A stretch of 64,000 nt of DNA from Paracoccus versutus (GTDB taxonomy: Bacteria > Pseudomonadota > Alphaproteobacteria > Rhodobacterales > Rhodobacteraceae), in contig NZ_JRKO01000022.1 of assembly GCF_000763885.1 (NCBI RefSeq), forward strand, positions 1 through 64,000, in the 5' to 3' direction. Every line of letters starts with the position of its first letter. Position 1 is the stretch's first letter. Under the pieces are notes generated by a model. That model saw nothing but the letters and a program-made list of their open reading frames with translations, had not been told where the DNA came from and searched no databases. Positions 34,304 through 42,582 of this stretch are shown here, piece after piece. The position numbers and the translations under genes are program-made.

Positions 34304-34612
34304 ATGCGTGTGATTCTGCTTCTTGTGCTGTTCCTTTCCGCCTGCGCCTCGCCTGCGCCGCAGTTTTTCGGTGCCCAGCGGCATGACATCACGCTGGAGG
34401 GCATCCGCTTCGCCGTCTTTCACGACGGCAGCCAGGCAGAGGTGATCCGCCTGGGCTACCTTGGCCGGGATGCGCGGGCAGTGGTGCCGGAGCTGATGGT
34501 GATCGCCGCCGAGCGGACGACCGGATGCCAGGCGATTCCGAACAGCCTGCGCAGCCGCATCCCCGGCGATACCGGCGAGGCGCGGCTGTCGCTGCGCTGT
34601 CCCGACGGCTGA
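34304..34612 (+). CDS. Small hypothetical lipoprotein
   Basis: A 102-residue protein with a short hydrophobic signal and a lipobox LSAC (Cys14). The mature part reads FGAQRHDITLEGIRFAVFHDG at about 23-43 and has two further Cys (in TTGCQAIP and LRCPDG) that could form a disulfide. It resembles small periplasmic lipoproteins of Rhodobacterales with no assigned role. Divergent from the entericidin gene. Confidence 0.7.
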   Translation: MRVILLLVLFLSACASPAPQFFGAQRHDITLEGIRFAVFHDGSQAEVIRLGYLGRDARAVVPELMVIAAERTTGCQAIPNSLRSRIPGDTGEARLSLRCPDG

Positions 34613-34634
34613 AGGGCCCGTGCCGCCGGCGGGA

Positions 34635-35402
34635 TCAGTCCAGGAAGGCTGCCACCGCCTCGGCGACCTCGGCCGGGCGGTCGGCATGCAGCCAATGTCC
34701 CGTGCCGGGGATGACGCGGATCTCGGCCTGGGGGAAATATTCGCGGATCGCCTCGGCTTGCGGCGCGCGGCAGTAATCCGAATCCGCTCCGGCCAGGAAC
34801 AGCGCGGGGCCGGTGAAACCACCCTTGGGCGCTTCAGGCCAGCCGACCAGCCGGGGCATCTGGTCCCGCAACGCCGGGAGGTTGAACTTCCAGCGCGGCG
34901 GATCGGCCTTGAGGTCCAGCGATTGCAGCAGAAACGCCCGCACGCCCGGATCGGCGACGTGTTCGGCCAGCCGCGCATCCGCCTCGGAGCGCAGGCGAAG
35001 CCCGGCAAGGTCCACCGCCTCCATCGCGTCGATCAAGCCGCTCTGGCTGTGGCCATAGGCAAAGGGGGCGATGTCCATGACGACCAGCCGGCGCACCAGG
35101 TCGGGCTGCGTCAGCGCCAGCATCATCGCGGCCTTGCCGCCCATCGAATGCCCCAGAACATCCGCCCGGCCGCCCTGCGCCGCGATCACCTGGGCCAGGT
35201 CGCCGGCCAGCGCGGCATAGCCATGGTCGGGATCGTGGAAACTGTCGCCATGGTTGCGCATGTCGACTGAGATCACCCGCCGGCTTTCCCCCAGCCGCCG
35301 CGCAAGGCCGCCCAGGTTGCGCCCCGATCCGAACAGCCCATGTGCCAGCAGCACCGGCGGGCGATCCGAATCCATTCCTGTCATCGTCATGTTCAGCATC
35401 AT
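34635..35402 (-). CDS. Alpha/beta-hydrolase, YbfF-like esterase
   Basis: A 255-residue cytosolic hydrolase. PVLLAHGLFGSGRNLGGLAR gives the oxyanion-side HG motif; VDMRNHGDS is the strand-4 motif of the YbfF/epoxide-hydrolase-like branch. The nucleophile is Ser86 in LGHSMGGK, the acid is likely in LFLAGADSDY, and the base His in GTGHWLHAD. Substrates of this family include short acyl esters and acyl-CoAs. The gene stands alone between two small unknown genes; its ATG overlaps other short Met codons. Confidence 0.88.
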   Translation of the reverse strand: MMLNMTMTGMDSDRPPVLLAHGLFGSGRNLGGLARRLGESRRVISVDMRNHGDSFHDPDHGYAALAGDLAQVIAAQGGRADVLGHSMGGKAAMMLALTQPDLVRRLVVMDIAPFAYGHSQSGLIDAMEAVDLAGLRLRSEADARLAEHVADPGVRAFLLQSLDLKADPPRWKFNLPALRDQMPRLVGWPEAPKGGFTGPALFLAGADSDYCRAPQAEAIREYFPQAEIRVIPGTGHWLHADRPAEVAEAVAAFLD

Positions 35403-35472
35403 GCGCGCAGCCTAGCGGCACTGGCGAAGCGGCGCCAGAGGCGCTAGCCTTGGCGAAAACGGGATGGGGGCG

Positions 35473-35856
35473 ATGGGCATCGAAAGCATCCGGCCGATGG
35501 CGGACGAGGTCGCCAGCCTGATGGCGGCGCGGTTCGGCGGCCTCAGGCGCGGCCAGCAGGCCGATCTGGAAAGCATGCTGCGCAAGCGCGGCGGCGCGCT
35601 GCCGCGGCGGCTGCGGCGCGAGGCGCGCATCCTGGCCGAGGCCGACCGCAAGGCCGGCCAGCCCAAGCTGGCGCGCCAAGTGGATTTCACGCGACTGGAA
35701 CATGCGCACAAGGCGCTGACGGCCTATCTGCGGCCGCTGGGGCAGGGGATGCGGCTGCGGGGCGGCGCGGCCAGCATCGCGGCCAGCGTGCTGTTCGGCC
35801 TGCTGCTGCTGGGGGCCGTCGCCCTCTGGATCATGACCCGCCGCGGGCTGATCTGA
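35473..35856 (+). CDS. Hypothetical membrane-tailed protein
   Basis: A 127-residue protein with no family I recognise. It is basic and helical up to about residue 95 (RRGQQADLESMLRKRGGALPRRLRREARILAEADRKAG), then has one strong C-terminal helix (about 99-122), so it is probably tail-anchored in the inner membrane. ATG 35473 has a GGGGG site; an in-frame ATG three codons upstream is possible. Its last codons and the sequence after them are copied twice downstream as ~218-bp repeats. Confidence 0.7.
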   Translation: MGIESIRPMADEVASLMAARFGGLRRGQQADLESMLRKRGGALPRRLRREARILAEADRKAGQPKLARQVDFTRLEHAHKALTAYLRPLGQGMRLRGGAASIAASVLFGLLLLGAVALWIMTRRGLI

Positions 35857-36068
35857 GGGTCGCTTGCCGGGCGCCGGCAAGGGTGTCGCGATTCGTGGAG
35901 AGGCCGTCCCACGTTCCTCTCGGAAGGCCTGCTTTTCAGCCGGATCCACGGGTTACGTTGGATCGCGCTTCTTGCAAGACCAGGCCGTCGCCGGGGATGG
36001 AGTGGCCGCGCGGTTCAGTCATCTGCGCCGAACTGGGCGTCTTGCGCCGGAAAGGCCGCCGCGGGCTG

Positions 36069-36110
36069 ATCGGAACGGCGCTTGCTCTGCGCCGATGAAG
36101 ATGTTCCGAT
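36069..36110. other. Structured hairpin in repeat unit 2
   Basis: ATCGGAAC and GTTCCGAT (8-bp arms) enclose a second stem GGCGC/GCGCC with a 7-nt loop and a 9-nt bulge. It lies 54 bases from the FNR box, so it could be part of a small RNA transcribed from that promoter on the minus strand, or a terminator. Confidence 0.35.
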
Positions 36111-36163
36111 TTGTGCAGAGACTTGCCGTGCGCCTTGCTGGAAGAGCAGTCGCATACTTGTTT

Positions 36164-36177
36164 TTGATATAGATCAA
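36164..36177. promoter_or_regulatory. Perfect FNR/FnrP box with no annotated target
   Basis: TTGAT-ATAG-ATCAA matches the FNR consensus TTGAT-N4-ATCAA exactly and sits in a short AT-rich island. The nearest start codons are the ATG at 36187 (a 33-residue frame ending at 36288) and none on the minus strand, so the target may be a small RNA or small protein. Confidence 0.55.
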
Positions 36178-36608
36178 TTGTTTGCGATGGATTACCGCTT
36201 TTTCCAAAGATTGTCAGGGCCGTCGCCGGGGGCGTGGCCGCAGCATCTGTGCCAAGCCAGCACGCTAGCCGCAGTCGCCGTGAGCTGACTGAGCGTCGCT
36301 TGCTCCCTGCCGGCGAAGGTGTTGCGATTCGTGAAGGGGCCCCGCCGCACGCCTTGTCCGCATCGCCCGCTTTGAAGCCGGCTCGACTGGCTCCGGTGGA
36401 CTTGCAGCACCGTCGCCGCTGGCGTCAGGACAGCCGCGCGGTCGGCTCCGGGTTGTGCGCCTTGTGATAGGTTCGGCGCTGCCGGGCGAAGCGAGGAACT
36501 GTGCCGGCTGGGCGGGACGGCAAAGGAGGGAGAGGCCCGGATGCCGGCCCAGGTGCCGGTGGCGCCCTGCTGTCCGGCCGGGGCAACGGCTGGCCGGGCA
36601 TTAAGGGG

Positions 36609-36636
36609 CGGCGCGGGTCCGAACGAACCCGCGCCG
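36609..36636 (-). terminator. glyA terminator
   Basis: A perfect 10-bp inverted repeat (CGGCGCGGGT / ACCCGCGCCG) with an 8-nt loop starts 8 bases after the glyA stop on the minus strand, followed by CCCCTTAAT. Confidence 0.65.
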
Positions 36637-36644
36637 CGCCGGGA

Positions 36645-37928
36645 TTACATACCGTTATAAAGCGGGAAGCGGGCGCAAAGCGTCTCGACCTCGGCCTTGA
36701 CGCGGGCTTCCACCTCGGCATTGCCTTCCTCGCCGTTCGCGGCAAGGCCATCGACGACCTCGACGATCCAGCGGGCGATCTGGCGGAACTCTTCTTCCTT
36801 GAAGCCGCGAGTGGTGCCGGCGGGGGCGCCCAGGCGGATGCCCGAGGTCACGAAGGGCTTTTCGGGGTCGAAGGGCACGCCGTTCTTGTTGCAGGTGATG
36901 TGGGCGCGACCCAGCGCCGCCTCGGTCGCCTTGCCGGTCACGCCTTTCGGGCGCAGGTCGGCCAGGCACAGGTGGTTGTCGGTGCCGCCCGAGACGATGT
37001 CGATGCCGCCCTTCATCAGCTCGTCCGCCATGGCGCGCGCATTGGCGACGACCTGCGCGGCATAGTCCTTGAACTCGGGGCGCAGCGCCTCGCCGAAGGC
37101 CACGGCCTTGGCGGCGATGACATGCATCAGCGGGCCGCCCTGAAGGCCGGGGAAGACGGCCGAGTTGATCTTTTTCGCGATGTCGGCGTCGTTGGTCAGC
37201 ACCATGCCCCCGCGCGGGCCGCGCAGCGACTTGTGGGTGGTGGTGGTCACGACATGGGCGTGCGGCAGCGGCGAGGGATGCTGGCCGCCGGCCACCAGGC
37301 CCGCGATATGGGCCATGTCCACCATCAGCCAGGCGCCGACCTCGTCCGCGATCTTGCGGAATTCAGCCCAGTCCCAGACGCGCGAATAGGCGGTGCCGCC
37401 GGCCAGGATCAGCTTGGGCTTGCTCTCATGCGCCTTCTTGCGGATCTCTTCCATGTCGAGCAGCTGGTCCTGCTGGCGCACGCCGTAGCTGACGACGTTG
37501 AACCACTTGCCGGACATGTTGACCGGCGAGCCATGCGTCAGGTGCCCGCCCGAGTTCAGGTCGAGGCCCATGAAGGTGTCGCCCGGCTGCAGAAGCGCCA
37601 GGAACACCGCCTGGTTCATCTGGCTGCCCGAGTTCGGCTGGACGTTGGCATATGCGCAGCCGAACAGTTCCTTGGCGCGCTCGATCGCCAGTTCCTCGAC
37701 GATGTCGACATACTGGCAGCCGCCGTAATAGCGCTTGCCCGGATAGCCCTCGGCATATTTGTTCGTCAGCACCGAGCCCTGCGCTTCCAGCACGGCCTTG
37801 GAGACGATGTTTTCCGAGGCGATCAGCTCGATCTCGTCGCGCTGGCGGCCAAGTTCCTTGCGGATGGCGCCGAAGATGTCGGGGTCGCGGCTGTCCAGCG
37901 TCTCGGTGAAGAATCCGGTGTCGGTCAT
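36645..37928 (-). CDS. glyA: Serine hydroxymethyltransferase
   Basis: A 427-residue PLP enzyme converting serine and tetrahydrofolate to glycine and methylene-tetrahydrofolate, the main source of one-carbon units. Family features run through the protein: [47 protein letters not shown] and the PLP-lysine motif [16 protein letters not shown]. The start is ATG 37928 with a GAGG site; an in-frame TTG five codons upstream is less likely. Divergent from nadK, followed by a hairpin terminator. Confidence 0.97.
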   Translation of the reverse strand: MTDTGFFTETLDSRDPDIFGAIRKELGRQRDEIELIASENIVSKAVLEAQGSVLTNKYAEGYPGKRYYGGCQYVDIVEELAIERAKELFGCAYANVQPNSGSQMNQAVFLALLQPGDTFMGLDLNSGGHLTHGSPVNMSGKWFNVVSYGVRQQDQLLDMEEIRKKAHESKPKLILAGGTAYSRVWDWAEFRKIADEVGAWLMVDMAHIAGLVAGGQHPSPLPHAHVVTTTTHKSLRGPRGGMVLTNDADIAKKINSAVFPGLQGGPLMHVIAAKAVAFGEALRPEFKDYAAQVVANARAMADELMKGGIDIVSGGTDNHLCLADLRPKGVTGKATEAALGRAHITCNKNGVPFDPEKPFVTSGIRLGAPAGTTRGFKEEEFRQIARWIVEVVDGLAANGEEGNAEVEARVKAEVETLCARFPLYNGM

Positions 37929-38070
37929 CTGGTCCTCATGCAAAAAGCGGCTTGCCGGCCTTCTAGCGCCTTTCGCCGCGCCCCGCTAGGACGGATGCGA
38001 CGCCTTGGTGGTAGATATTCCATGCGTCGCCGGGACTTGCTTCCGCCCGGCGGCTGGCCATGATGGCCGC

Positions 38071-38820
38071 ATGAAGATGCATTTCATCGCCTCCAGCACC
38101 GAAACCGCCGTGACCGCCGCCGAGACGCTGTCCGCGCGCTACGGCCATGTGCCGATCCGCGAGGCCGAGGTGATCGTGGCGCTGGGCGGCGACGGGCTGA
38201 TGCTGTCGGTCATGCACCAGAATCGCGGCCTGCCGGTCTATGGCATGAACAGGGGCACCGTGGGCTTTCTGATGAACCCCTATTCCGAGGACGACCTGCC
38301 CGGCCGCATCCGCGCCGCCGAGGAAACCGTGGTCAATCCCCTGGCCATGACCGCCGGCACCACCGACGGGCACGAGCATTGCGCGCTGGCGATCAACGAG
38401 GTCAGCATGCTGCGCGCCGGACCGCAGGCGGCGCGGCTGCGCATCAGCGTGAACGGCCGGGTGCGGCTGGAGGAGCTGATCTGCGACGGTATGTTGCTGT
38501 CGACCCCGGCGGGCTCGACCGCCTACAACTATTCGGCGAACGGGCCGATCCTGCCCCTGGGCTCGGACGTGCTGGCGCTGACCGCGATCGCGCCCTTCCG
38601 GCCGCGGCGCTGGCGCGGTGCGATCCTGCCCAAGTCGGCGACGGTGCGCATCGACGTGCTGGACCCCGACAAGCGGCCGGTGATGGCCGATGCCGATTCG
38701 CGCGGCGTCGATTCGGTGCTGTGGGTCGAGATCCGTTCGGAAAACACCATCCGCCATCACCTGCTTTTCGACCCCGGCCACGGGCTGGAGGAACGGCTGA
38801 TCCGCGAACAATTCGTCTGA
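38071..38820 (+). CDS. nadK: NAD kinase
   Basis: A 249-residue cytosolic enzyme that phosphorylates NAD to NADP using ATP or polyphosphate. The GGDG nucleotide motif is at about 39-42 (VALGGDGLML). NEVSML and the conserved STPAGSTAYNYSANGPI follow, then a C-terminal beta domain. The short form without an N-terminal extension is usual in alphaproteobacteria. Start ATG 38071. It is 82 bases before prfC on the same strand and divergent from glyA. Confidence 0.95.
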   Translation: MKMHFIASSTETAVTAAETLSARYGHVPIREAEVIVALGGDGLMLSVMHQNRGLPVYGMNRGTVGFLMNPYSEDDLPGRIRAAEETVVNPLAMTAGTTDGHEHCALAINEVSMLRAGPQAARLRISVNGRVRLEELICDGMLLSTPAGSTAYNYSANGPILPLGSDVLALTAIAPFRPRRWRGAILPKSATVRIDVLDPDKRPVMADADSRGVDSVLWVEIRSENTIRHHLLFDPGHGLEERLIREQFV

Positions 38821-38902
38821 TCCGCGATTCCGTTCGAGCCCGATTCCCTCTGGGCCGCGATTCCATTTGAGACTGTGCGCGGCGCGCGCTAAACGGCCGG
38901 GC

Positions 38903-40498
38903 ATGATGAACCGTCCCGAACTTCCGCCCGAAATCGCCCGCCGCCGCACCTTTGCGATCATCTCGCACCCGGACGCGGGCAAGACCACGCTGACCGAAAA
39001 GTTCCTGCTGTTCGGCGGCGCGATCCAGATGGCCGGCCAGGTCCGCGCCAAGGGCGAGGCGCGGCGCACGCGCTCGGACTTCATGAAGATGGAGCAGGAC
39101 CGAGGGATTTCGGTCTCCGCCTCGGCCATGAGCTTCGATTTCGGGCCCTATCGCTTCAACCTGGTGGACACGCCCGGCCACAGCGATTTCTCCGAGGACA
39201 CCTATCGCACGCTGACCGCGGTGGATGCGGCGATCATGGTGATCGACGGCGCCAAGGGCGTCGAAAGCCAGACCCGCAAGCTCTTCGAGGTCTGCCGGCT
39301 GCGCGACCTGCCGATCCTGACCTTCTGCAACAAGATGGACCGCGAAAGCCGCGACACCTTCGAGATCATCGACGAGATCCAGGAAAACCTGGCCATCGAC
39401 GTGGCGCCGGTCAGCTGGCCCATCGGCATGGGTCGCGACTTCATCGGCGCCTACGACCTGCTCAACGACCGGCTGGAGATCATGGACCGCGCCGACCGCA
39501 ACAAGGTGGCCGAGTCGATCCAGATCAGCGGGCTCGACGATCCGAGGCTGGCCGAGCATGTCCCCGCCGACCTGCTGGAAAAGCTGCGCGAAGAGCTGGA
39601 GATGGCGCGCGAACTGCTGCCCGCCTTCGACCGCAAGTCCTTCCTGGAAGGGCACATGACGCCGATCTGGTTCGGTTCCGCCATCAACAGCTTCGGCGTC
39701 AAGGAGCTGATGACCGGCATCGGCGAGTTCGGCCCCCAGCCGCAGCCGCAGAACGCCGCCGAGCGCCAGATCGCCCCCGAGGAAAAGCCGGTGACGGGCT
39801 TCGTCTTCAAGGTGCAGGCCAACATGGACCCCAAGCATCGCGACCGGGTGGCCTTCGTCCGCCTGGCCTCGGGGCATTTCGAGCGCGGGATGAAGCTGTT
39901 GCACGTCCGGTCCAAGAAGCCGATGGCAGTCAGCAACCCGGTCCTGTTCCTGGCCGCCGACCGCGAGCTGGCCGAGGAGGCCTGGGCCGGCGACATCATC
40001 GGCATCCCGAACCACGGCCAGCTGCGCATCGGCGACGCGCTGACCGAGGGCGAGGCGCTGCGCTTTACCGGCATCCCCTCCTTTGCGCCCGAGCTTTTGC
40101 AGACGGTGCGCGCGGGCGATCCGATGAAGGCCAAGCACCTGGAAAAGGCGCTGATGCAATTCGCCGAGGAGGGCGCGGCCAAGGTGTTCAAGCCGATGAT
40201 CGGCTCGGGCTTCATCGTCGGCGTGGTGGGGGCGCTGCAATTCGAGGTGCTGGCCAGCCGCATCGAGCTGGAATACGGCCTGCCGGTGCGCTTCGAATCC
40301 TCGCAATTCACCAGCGCGCGCTGGGTGTCCGGGCCCAAGGACAAGGTCGAGGCTTTCGCCAATACGAACAAGGGCCATATGGCGCAGGACCATGACGGCG
40401 ACCTGGTTTACCTGACGCGGCTGCAATGGGACATCGACCGCGTAGAGCGCGACCATCCCGATCTGAAGCTGACGGCGACCAAGGAGATGATGGTGTAA
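38903..40498 (+). CDS. prfC: Peptide chain release factor 3
   Basis: A 531-residue translational GTPase that recycles RF1/RF2 after peptide release. The G motifs are HPDAGKTTLTEKFL (G1), a switch region with RTRSDFMKMEQDRGISVSASAM (G2), DTPGHSDFSED (G3) and NKMDRESRD (G4). Length and C-terminal domain match RF3. The start could be the first or second Met of the MM pair at 38903. Stands after nadK; the next gene is of lower GC. Confidence 0.96.
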   Translation: MMNRPELPPEIARRRTFAIISHPDAGKTTLTEKFLLFGGAIQMAGQVRAKGEARRTRSDFMKMEQDRGISVSASAMSFDFGPYRFNLVDTPGHSDFSEDTYRTLTAVDAAIMVIDGAKGVESQTRKLFEVCRLRDLPILTFCNKMDRESRDTFEIIDEIQENLAIDVAPVSWPIGMGRDFIGAYDLLNDRLEIMDRADRNKVAESIQISGLDDPRLAEHVPADLLEKLREELEMARELLPAFDRKSFLEGHMTPIWFGSAINSFGVKELMTGIGEFGPQPQPQNAAERQIAPEEKPVTGFVFKVQANMDPKHRDRVAFVRLASGHFERGMKLLHVRSKKPMAVSNPVLFLAADRELAEEAWAGDIIGIPNHGQLRIGDALTEGEALRFTGIPSFAPELLQTVRAGDPMKAKHLEKALMQFAEEGAAKVFKPMIGSGFIVGVVGALQFEVLASRIELEYGLPVRFESSQFTSARWVSGPKDKVEAFANTNKGHMAQDHDGDLVYLTRLQWDIDRVERDHPDLKLTATKEMMV

Positions 40499-40642
40499 GC
40501 GCGCCGATCTCGGCAAAAGCCCGGCTTGTCTGACGGGCTATGGTGCGCGCATGTCGCCCCGCAGTTCCTGAACGGCGGGGAGGAGCCCAAAACAGACATT
40601 CGGCGTCGTGCAAAACTTGTCATGATAGATTGGGATCATGTG

Positions 40643-41194
40643 ATGCGGCTTCTCATCTGCTTGGCGCTTCTATGCTTTCCTGTTTCAGCTGCCGCGCAGA
40701 CCTATCTCGCCGATTTTCAGGACGCCCTGAACCGCTGTCAGGCTTCTCTGGAAACGACGACAGGGTTTTCCGACGACGGTCTAGAGAGGGTAGGCGAGGC
40801 TGAAACTGAACTGCCTTTAAATGTGAGAGATCGTCGAATCTGGCGCTTCCTCTCATCTCCTCTTCAAGTGGTCCACTCCACATATATTGATGGCGTCGGT
40901 CAGTTGCGCTCGACCTGTGATGTGTCTTTGCTTAAGGGCGCCACACCTCTAACGCCTGAGGAACGAGACGCGTTGTTCCATAGCTTTGTCAGCAGGATGG
41001 AACAGCAGATAGCTGAGGGCACCCACGAGCGCCGCGATCCCGAGAAGATACCTCCAATTGTCACGCTTGGGTATGGCCCCTTGAAGCGCGGCATCCATGG
41101 CTGCCGTGTGATTATCTCATTGGCGTTCATGACCGACGGCGATTTTTTCAGGGTGAACGCGGGTGAGCAAATTACGCATCCCTGCGACAAATAG
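40643..41194 (+). CDS. Secreted hypothetical protein, low GC
   Basis: A 183-residue exported protein of unknown family. The signal peptide MRLLICLALLCFPVSAAAQ is clear, and the mature part has four Cys, two early (in LNRCQASL and RSTCDVSL) and two late (in GIHGCRVI and THPCDK). ATG 40622 is an alternative start. Codon use and GC are lower than the flanks. A 21-bp sequence follows its stop by 4 bases, and an identical copy follows the next gene. Together they look like acquired DNA, such as an immunity or cargo gene pair. Confidence 0.7.
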   Translation: MRLLICLALLCFPVSAAAQTYLADFQDALNRCQASLETTTGFSDDGLERVGEAETELPLNVRDRRIWRFLSSPLQVVHSTYIDGVGQLRSTCDVSLLKGATPLTPEERDALFHSFVSRMEQQIAEGTHERRDPEKIPPIVTLGYGPLKRGIHGCRVIISLAFMTDGDFFRVNAGEQITHPCDK

Positions 41195-41198
41195 GACG

Positions 41199-41219
41199 AA
41201 CGGCAGCTCCGTCCCGCAT
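41199..41219. repeat. Direct repeat copy 1 after the secreted low-GC gene
   Basis: A 21-bp sequence beginning AACGGCAGCTCCG and ending CCCGCAT, identical to the copy at 41835-41855. It begins 4 bases after the stop of the 40643 gene. Confidence 0.8.
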
Positions 41220-41332
41220 CGCTGCCGCCGCGCTGGTGGTCCTGGGGCGTTGAGCATCGCTCCGAGCCCATTGCGGTCATTGCTCCTGCGATTGATGCGA
41301 TCTAAGTCAGTGGCGCTCATCAAGACGTTGCA

Positions 41333-41836
41333 ATGAAGTTCGTCCAACTGCCCATGCCCTCAGGACGATTCATCGTCATCCTCGTCGTGGTCTTCCTAGG
41401 CATATGGTCCTCGTTGATGACGGGGAGCCTTGCAGCAAGCGTTTGCGCCAATCCGAAGTACGGTGAGGCGAAAAGACTGAGATACTGCAACCTGTCGCTT
41501 GGTATCTCTCATATCTGGCTAGTGGCTGTAGAAGACCATGAAATGTCCCACATCTACTTGGAGCGGGGCATTCTTCTTGTGAACGCCATCAAACGCCAGG
41601 ATGCTGAGCGTGACATGCTGCGTGCGCTTGAGTTGGCGTGATCTGGCGAACCCCGTGCCAAGCTGCTGGAAATTCTCAATGCCACAGAAGCTTCTCCGAT
41701 CATCAAGAATTCAGGCAGGCCCGACCCATGGGCATCGGCTCTGCTCGTGCGCGTGGAGCAGCCAGATGTTTCCGAACACGCCAAGCAGATCTGGTATGAG
41801 GTGGTGGCAGAAGCACTGAGCGGCGGAGAAGGCTAA
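41333..41836 (+). pseudogene. Membrane protein with TPR-like tail, interrupted by in-frame TGA
   Basis: One frame of 168 codons from ATG 41333 to TAA 41834-41836 is cut by TGA at codon 103 (41639-41641). Before the stop: a membrane helix (about 12-34), then a helical MSHIYLERGILLVNAIKRQ and a TPR-like AERDMLRALELA. After the stop the same frame continues sensibly: SGEPRAKLLEILNA and HAKQIWYEVVAEALSGG. A single-base change would restore it. Low GC like its neighbour, and it ends on the second copy of the 21-bp repeat. Could also be a sequencing error or a truncated 102-residue functional protein. Confidence 0.55.
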
Positions 41837-41855
41837 CGGCAGCTCCGTCCCGCAT
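41835..41855. repeat. Direct repeat copy 2 at the end of the interrupted gene
   Basis: Identical over 21 bases to 41199-41219; its first two bases are the last two of the TAA stop. It marks the right edge of the low-GC pair. Confidence 0.8.
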
Positions 41856-41910
41856 AACCGCCGCCTCGACCGCATGCGGCACGGCGCAAGGCCGCACCGC
41901 ATGGCCGATC

Positions 41911-42333
41911 TCATGCCACCGTCACGTCCATCGTCACTTCGGCGTTCAGCACCTTGCTGACCGGGCAGCCCTTTTCGGCCTTGCGCGCGCAACCCTCGAT
42001 CACCGCCTTGTCGCCGTCGCCCCAGATCTTGGTGTTCAGATGCGCGGTCTTGATGGCGAAGCCGTCGCCTTCCTTGGCCAGCCCGATCTCGGACGTCGTC
42101 TCGATCCGCACATTGCCGATCCCCGCCTCTTGCAGGATCATCGACAGCGCCATGCTGAAACAGGCGGCGTGGGCCGCGCCGATCAACTCCTCGGGGTTGG
42201 TGCCGGGCAGCCCCTCGAAGCGGGTGTTGAAGCCATAGGGCTGGCTGCTCAGCGCCCCGGACTTGGTCGAAAGCGACCCCTTGCCGTCCTTGAGCCCGCC
42301 CTCCCATTTCGCCGAACCGGAATTCACGATCAT
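41911..42333 (-). CDS. osmC: OsmC-family peroxiredoxin
   Basis: A 140-residue thiol peroxidase that reduces organic hydroperoxides. The catalytic cysteines are in AAHAACFSMALS (about residue 58) and EGCARKAEKGCPVSK (peroxidatic/resolving Cys near 115 and 123). NPEELIGAAHAACFS is the usual signature. The ATG is at 42333 with an AAGGAGAA site. A TGAAC-N17-CGTT element, one mismatch from the general-stress promoter, ends 36 bases before the start; OsmC genes are common general-stress targets. Confidence 0.93.
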   Translation of the reverse strand: MIVNSGSAKWEGGLKDGKGSLSTKSGALSSQPYGFNTRFEGLPGTNPEELIGAAHAACFSMALSMILQEAGIGNVRIETTSEIGLAKEGDGFAIKTAHLNTKIWGDGDKAVIEGCARKAEKGCPVSKVLNAEVTMDVTVA

Positions 42334-42368
42334 CGCCGTTCTCCTTTTCTGCCGTGACCTGGGGGGCG

Positions 42369-42394
42369 AACGCGCGATCCCTTGCGCGGGTTCA
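42369..42394 (-). promoter_or_regulatory. Candidate EcfG-type promoter of osmC
   Basis: On the minus strand TGAAC (42394-42390), 17 bases, CGTT (42372-42369). The first base of GGAAC is T instead of G. Predicted start about 29 bases before the osmC ATG; the element abuts CRISPR-like repeat 1. Confidence 0.45.
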
Positions 42395-42395
42395 A

Positions 42396-42547
42396 TCGCC
42401 CGTCCCCGGCGCGCAGGGAAAGCGCTTCCGCCTGCGCAACCAGATCGTCGGGAACGCCCCGTCCCCCCGCGCGCGCAGGGAAAGTGTAGCACAGCCAGCG
42501 TGCCCGCCACGGTATAAAGCCCCGTCCCCCGGCGCGTAGGGAAAGCG
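42396..42547 (-). CRISPR. Relic CRISPR-like array: three repeats, two 32-nt spacers, no cas genes
   Basis: Three related 29- to 30-nt repeats end at 42424, 42486 and 42547, giving a 61-62-base period, as in type I-E arrays. On the plus strand all carry CCCGTCCCC, a GC core and AGGGAAAG(C/T)G. Read on the minus strand they resemble the I-E layout (CTTTCCC-core-GGGG). The spacers (about 42425-42456 and 42487-42518) are unrelated to each other. The repeats have diverged from each other in the core. No cas gene or leader is visible in the window. Confidence 0.65.
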
Positions 42548-42582
42548 CATGCCGGCCATCCCGTCGCCAGCGGCGCCCGTCC

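Larger units (their letters stand above)
35839..36493 (+). repeat. Three diverged ~218-bp tandem repeats
   Basis: Units start at 35839, 36057 and 36276 with CGCCGCGGGCTGATC or a close variant, spaced 218 and 219 bases. A second anchor (GCGATTCGTG or CCGATTTGTG) recurs at 35888, 36106 and 36324, exactly 218 apart each time. A third anchor (CCGTCGCC) recurs in each unit with small indels. Unit 1 begins inside the last codons of the upstream gene. Unit 2 is more AT-rich and contains a perfect FNR box. No protein is clearly encoded. Confidence 0.65.

Noticed and set aside
41195..41860. Integron attC sites around the low-GC genes
   Set aside because: The 21-bp repeats lack the paired RYYYAAC/GTTRRRY core sites and inverted-repeat structure of attC.
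42548..42582. Fourth CRISPR repeat next to the dgt stop
   Set aside because: GCCCGTCC is present, but the rest of the repeat is absent and the 61-base spacing is not kept.
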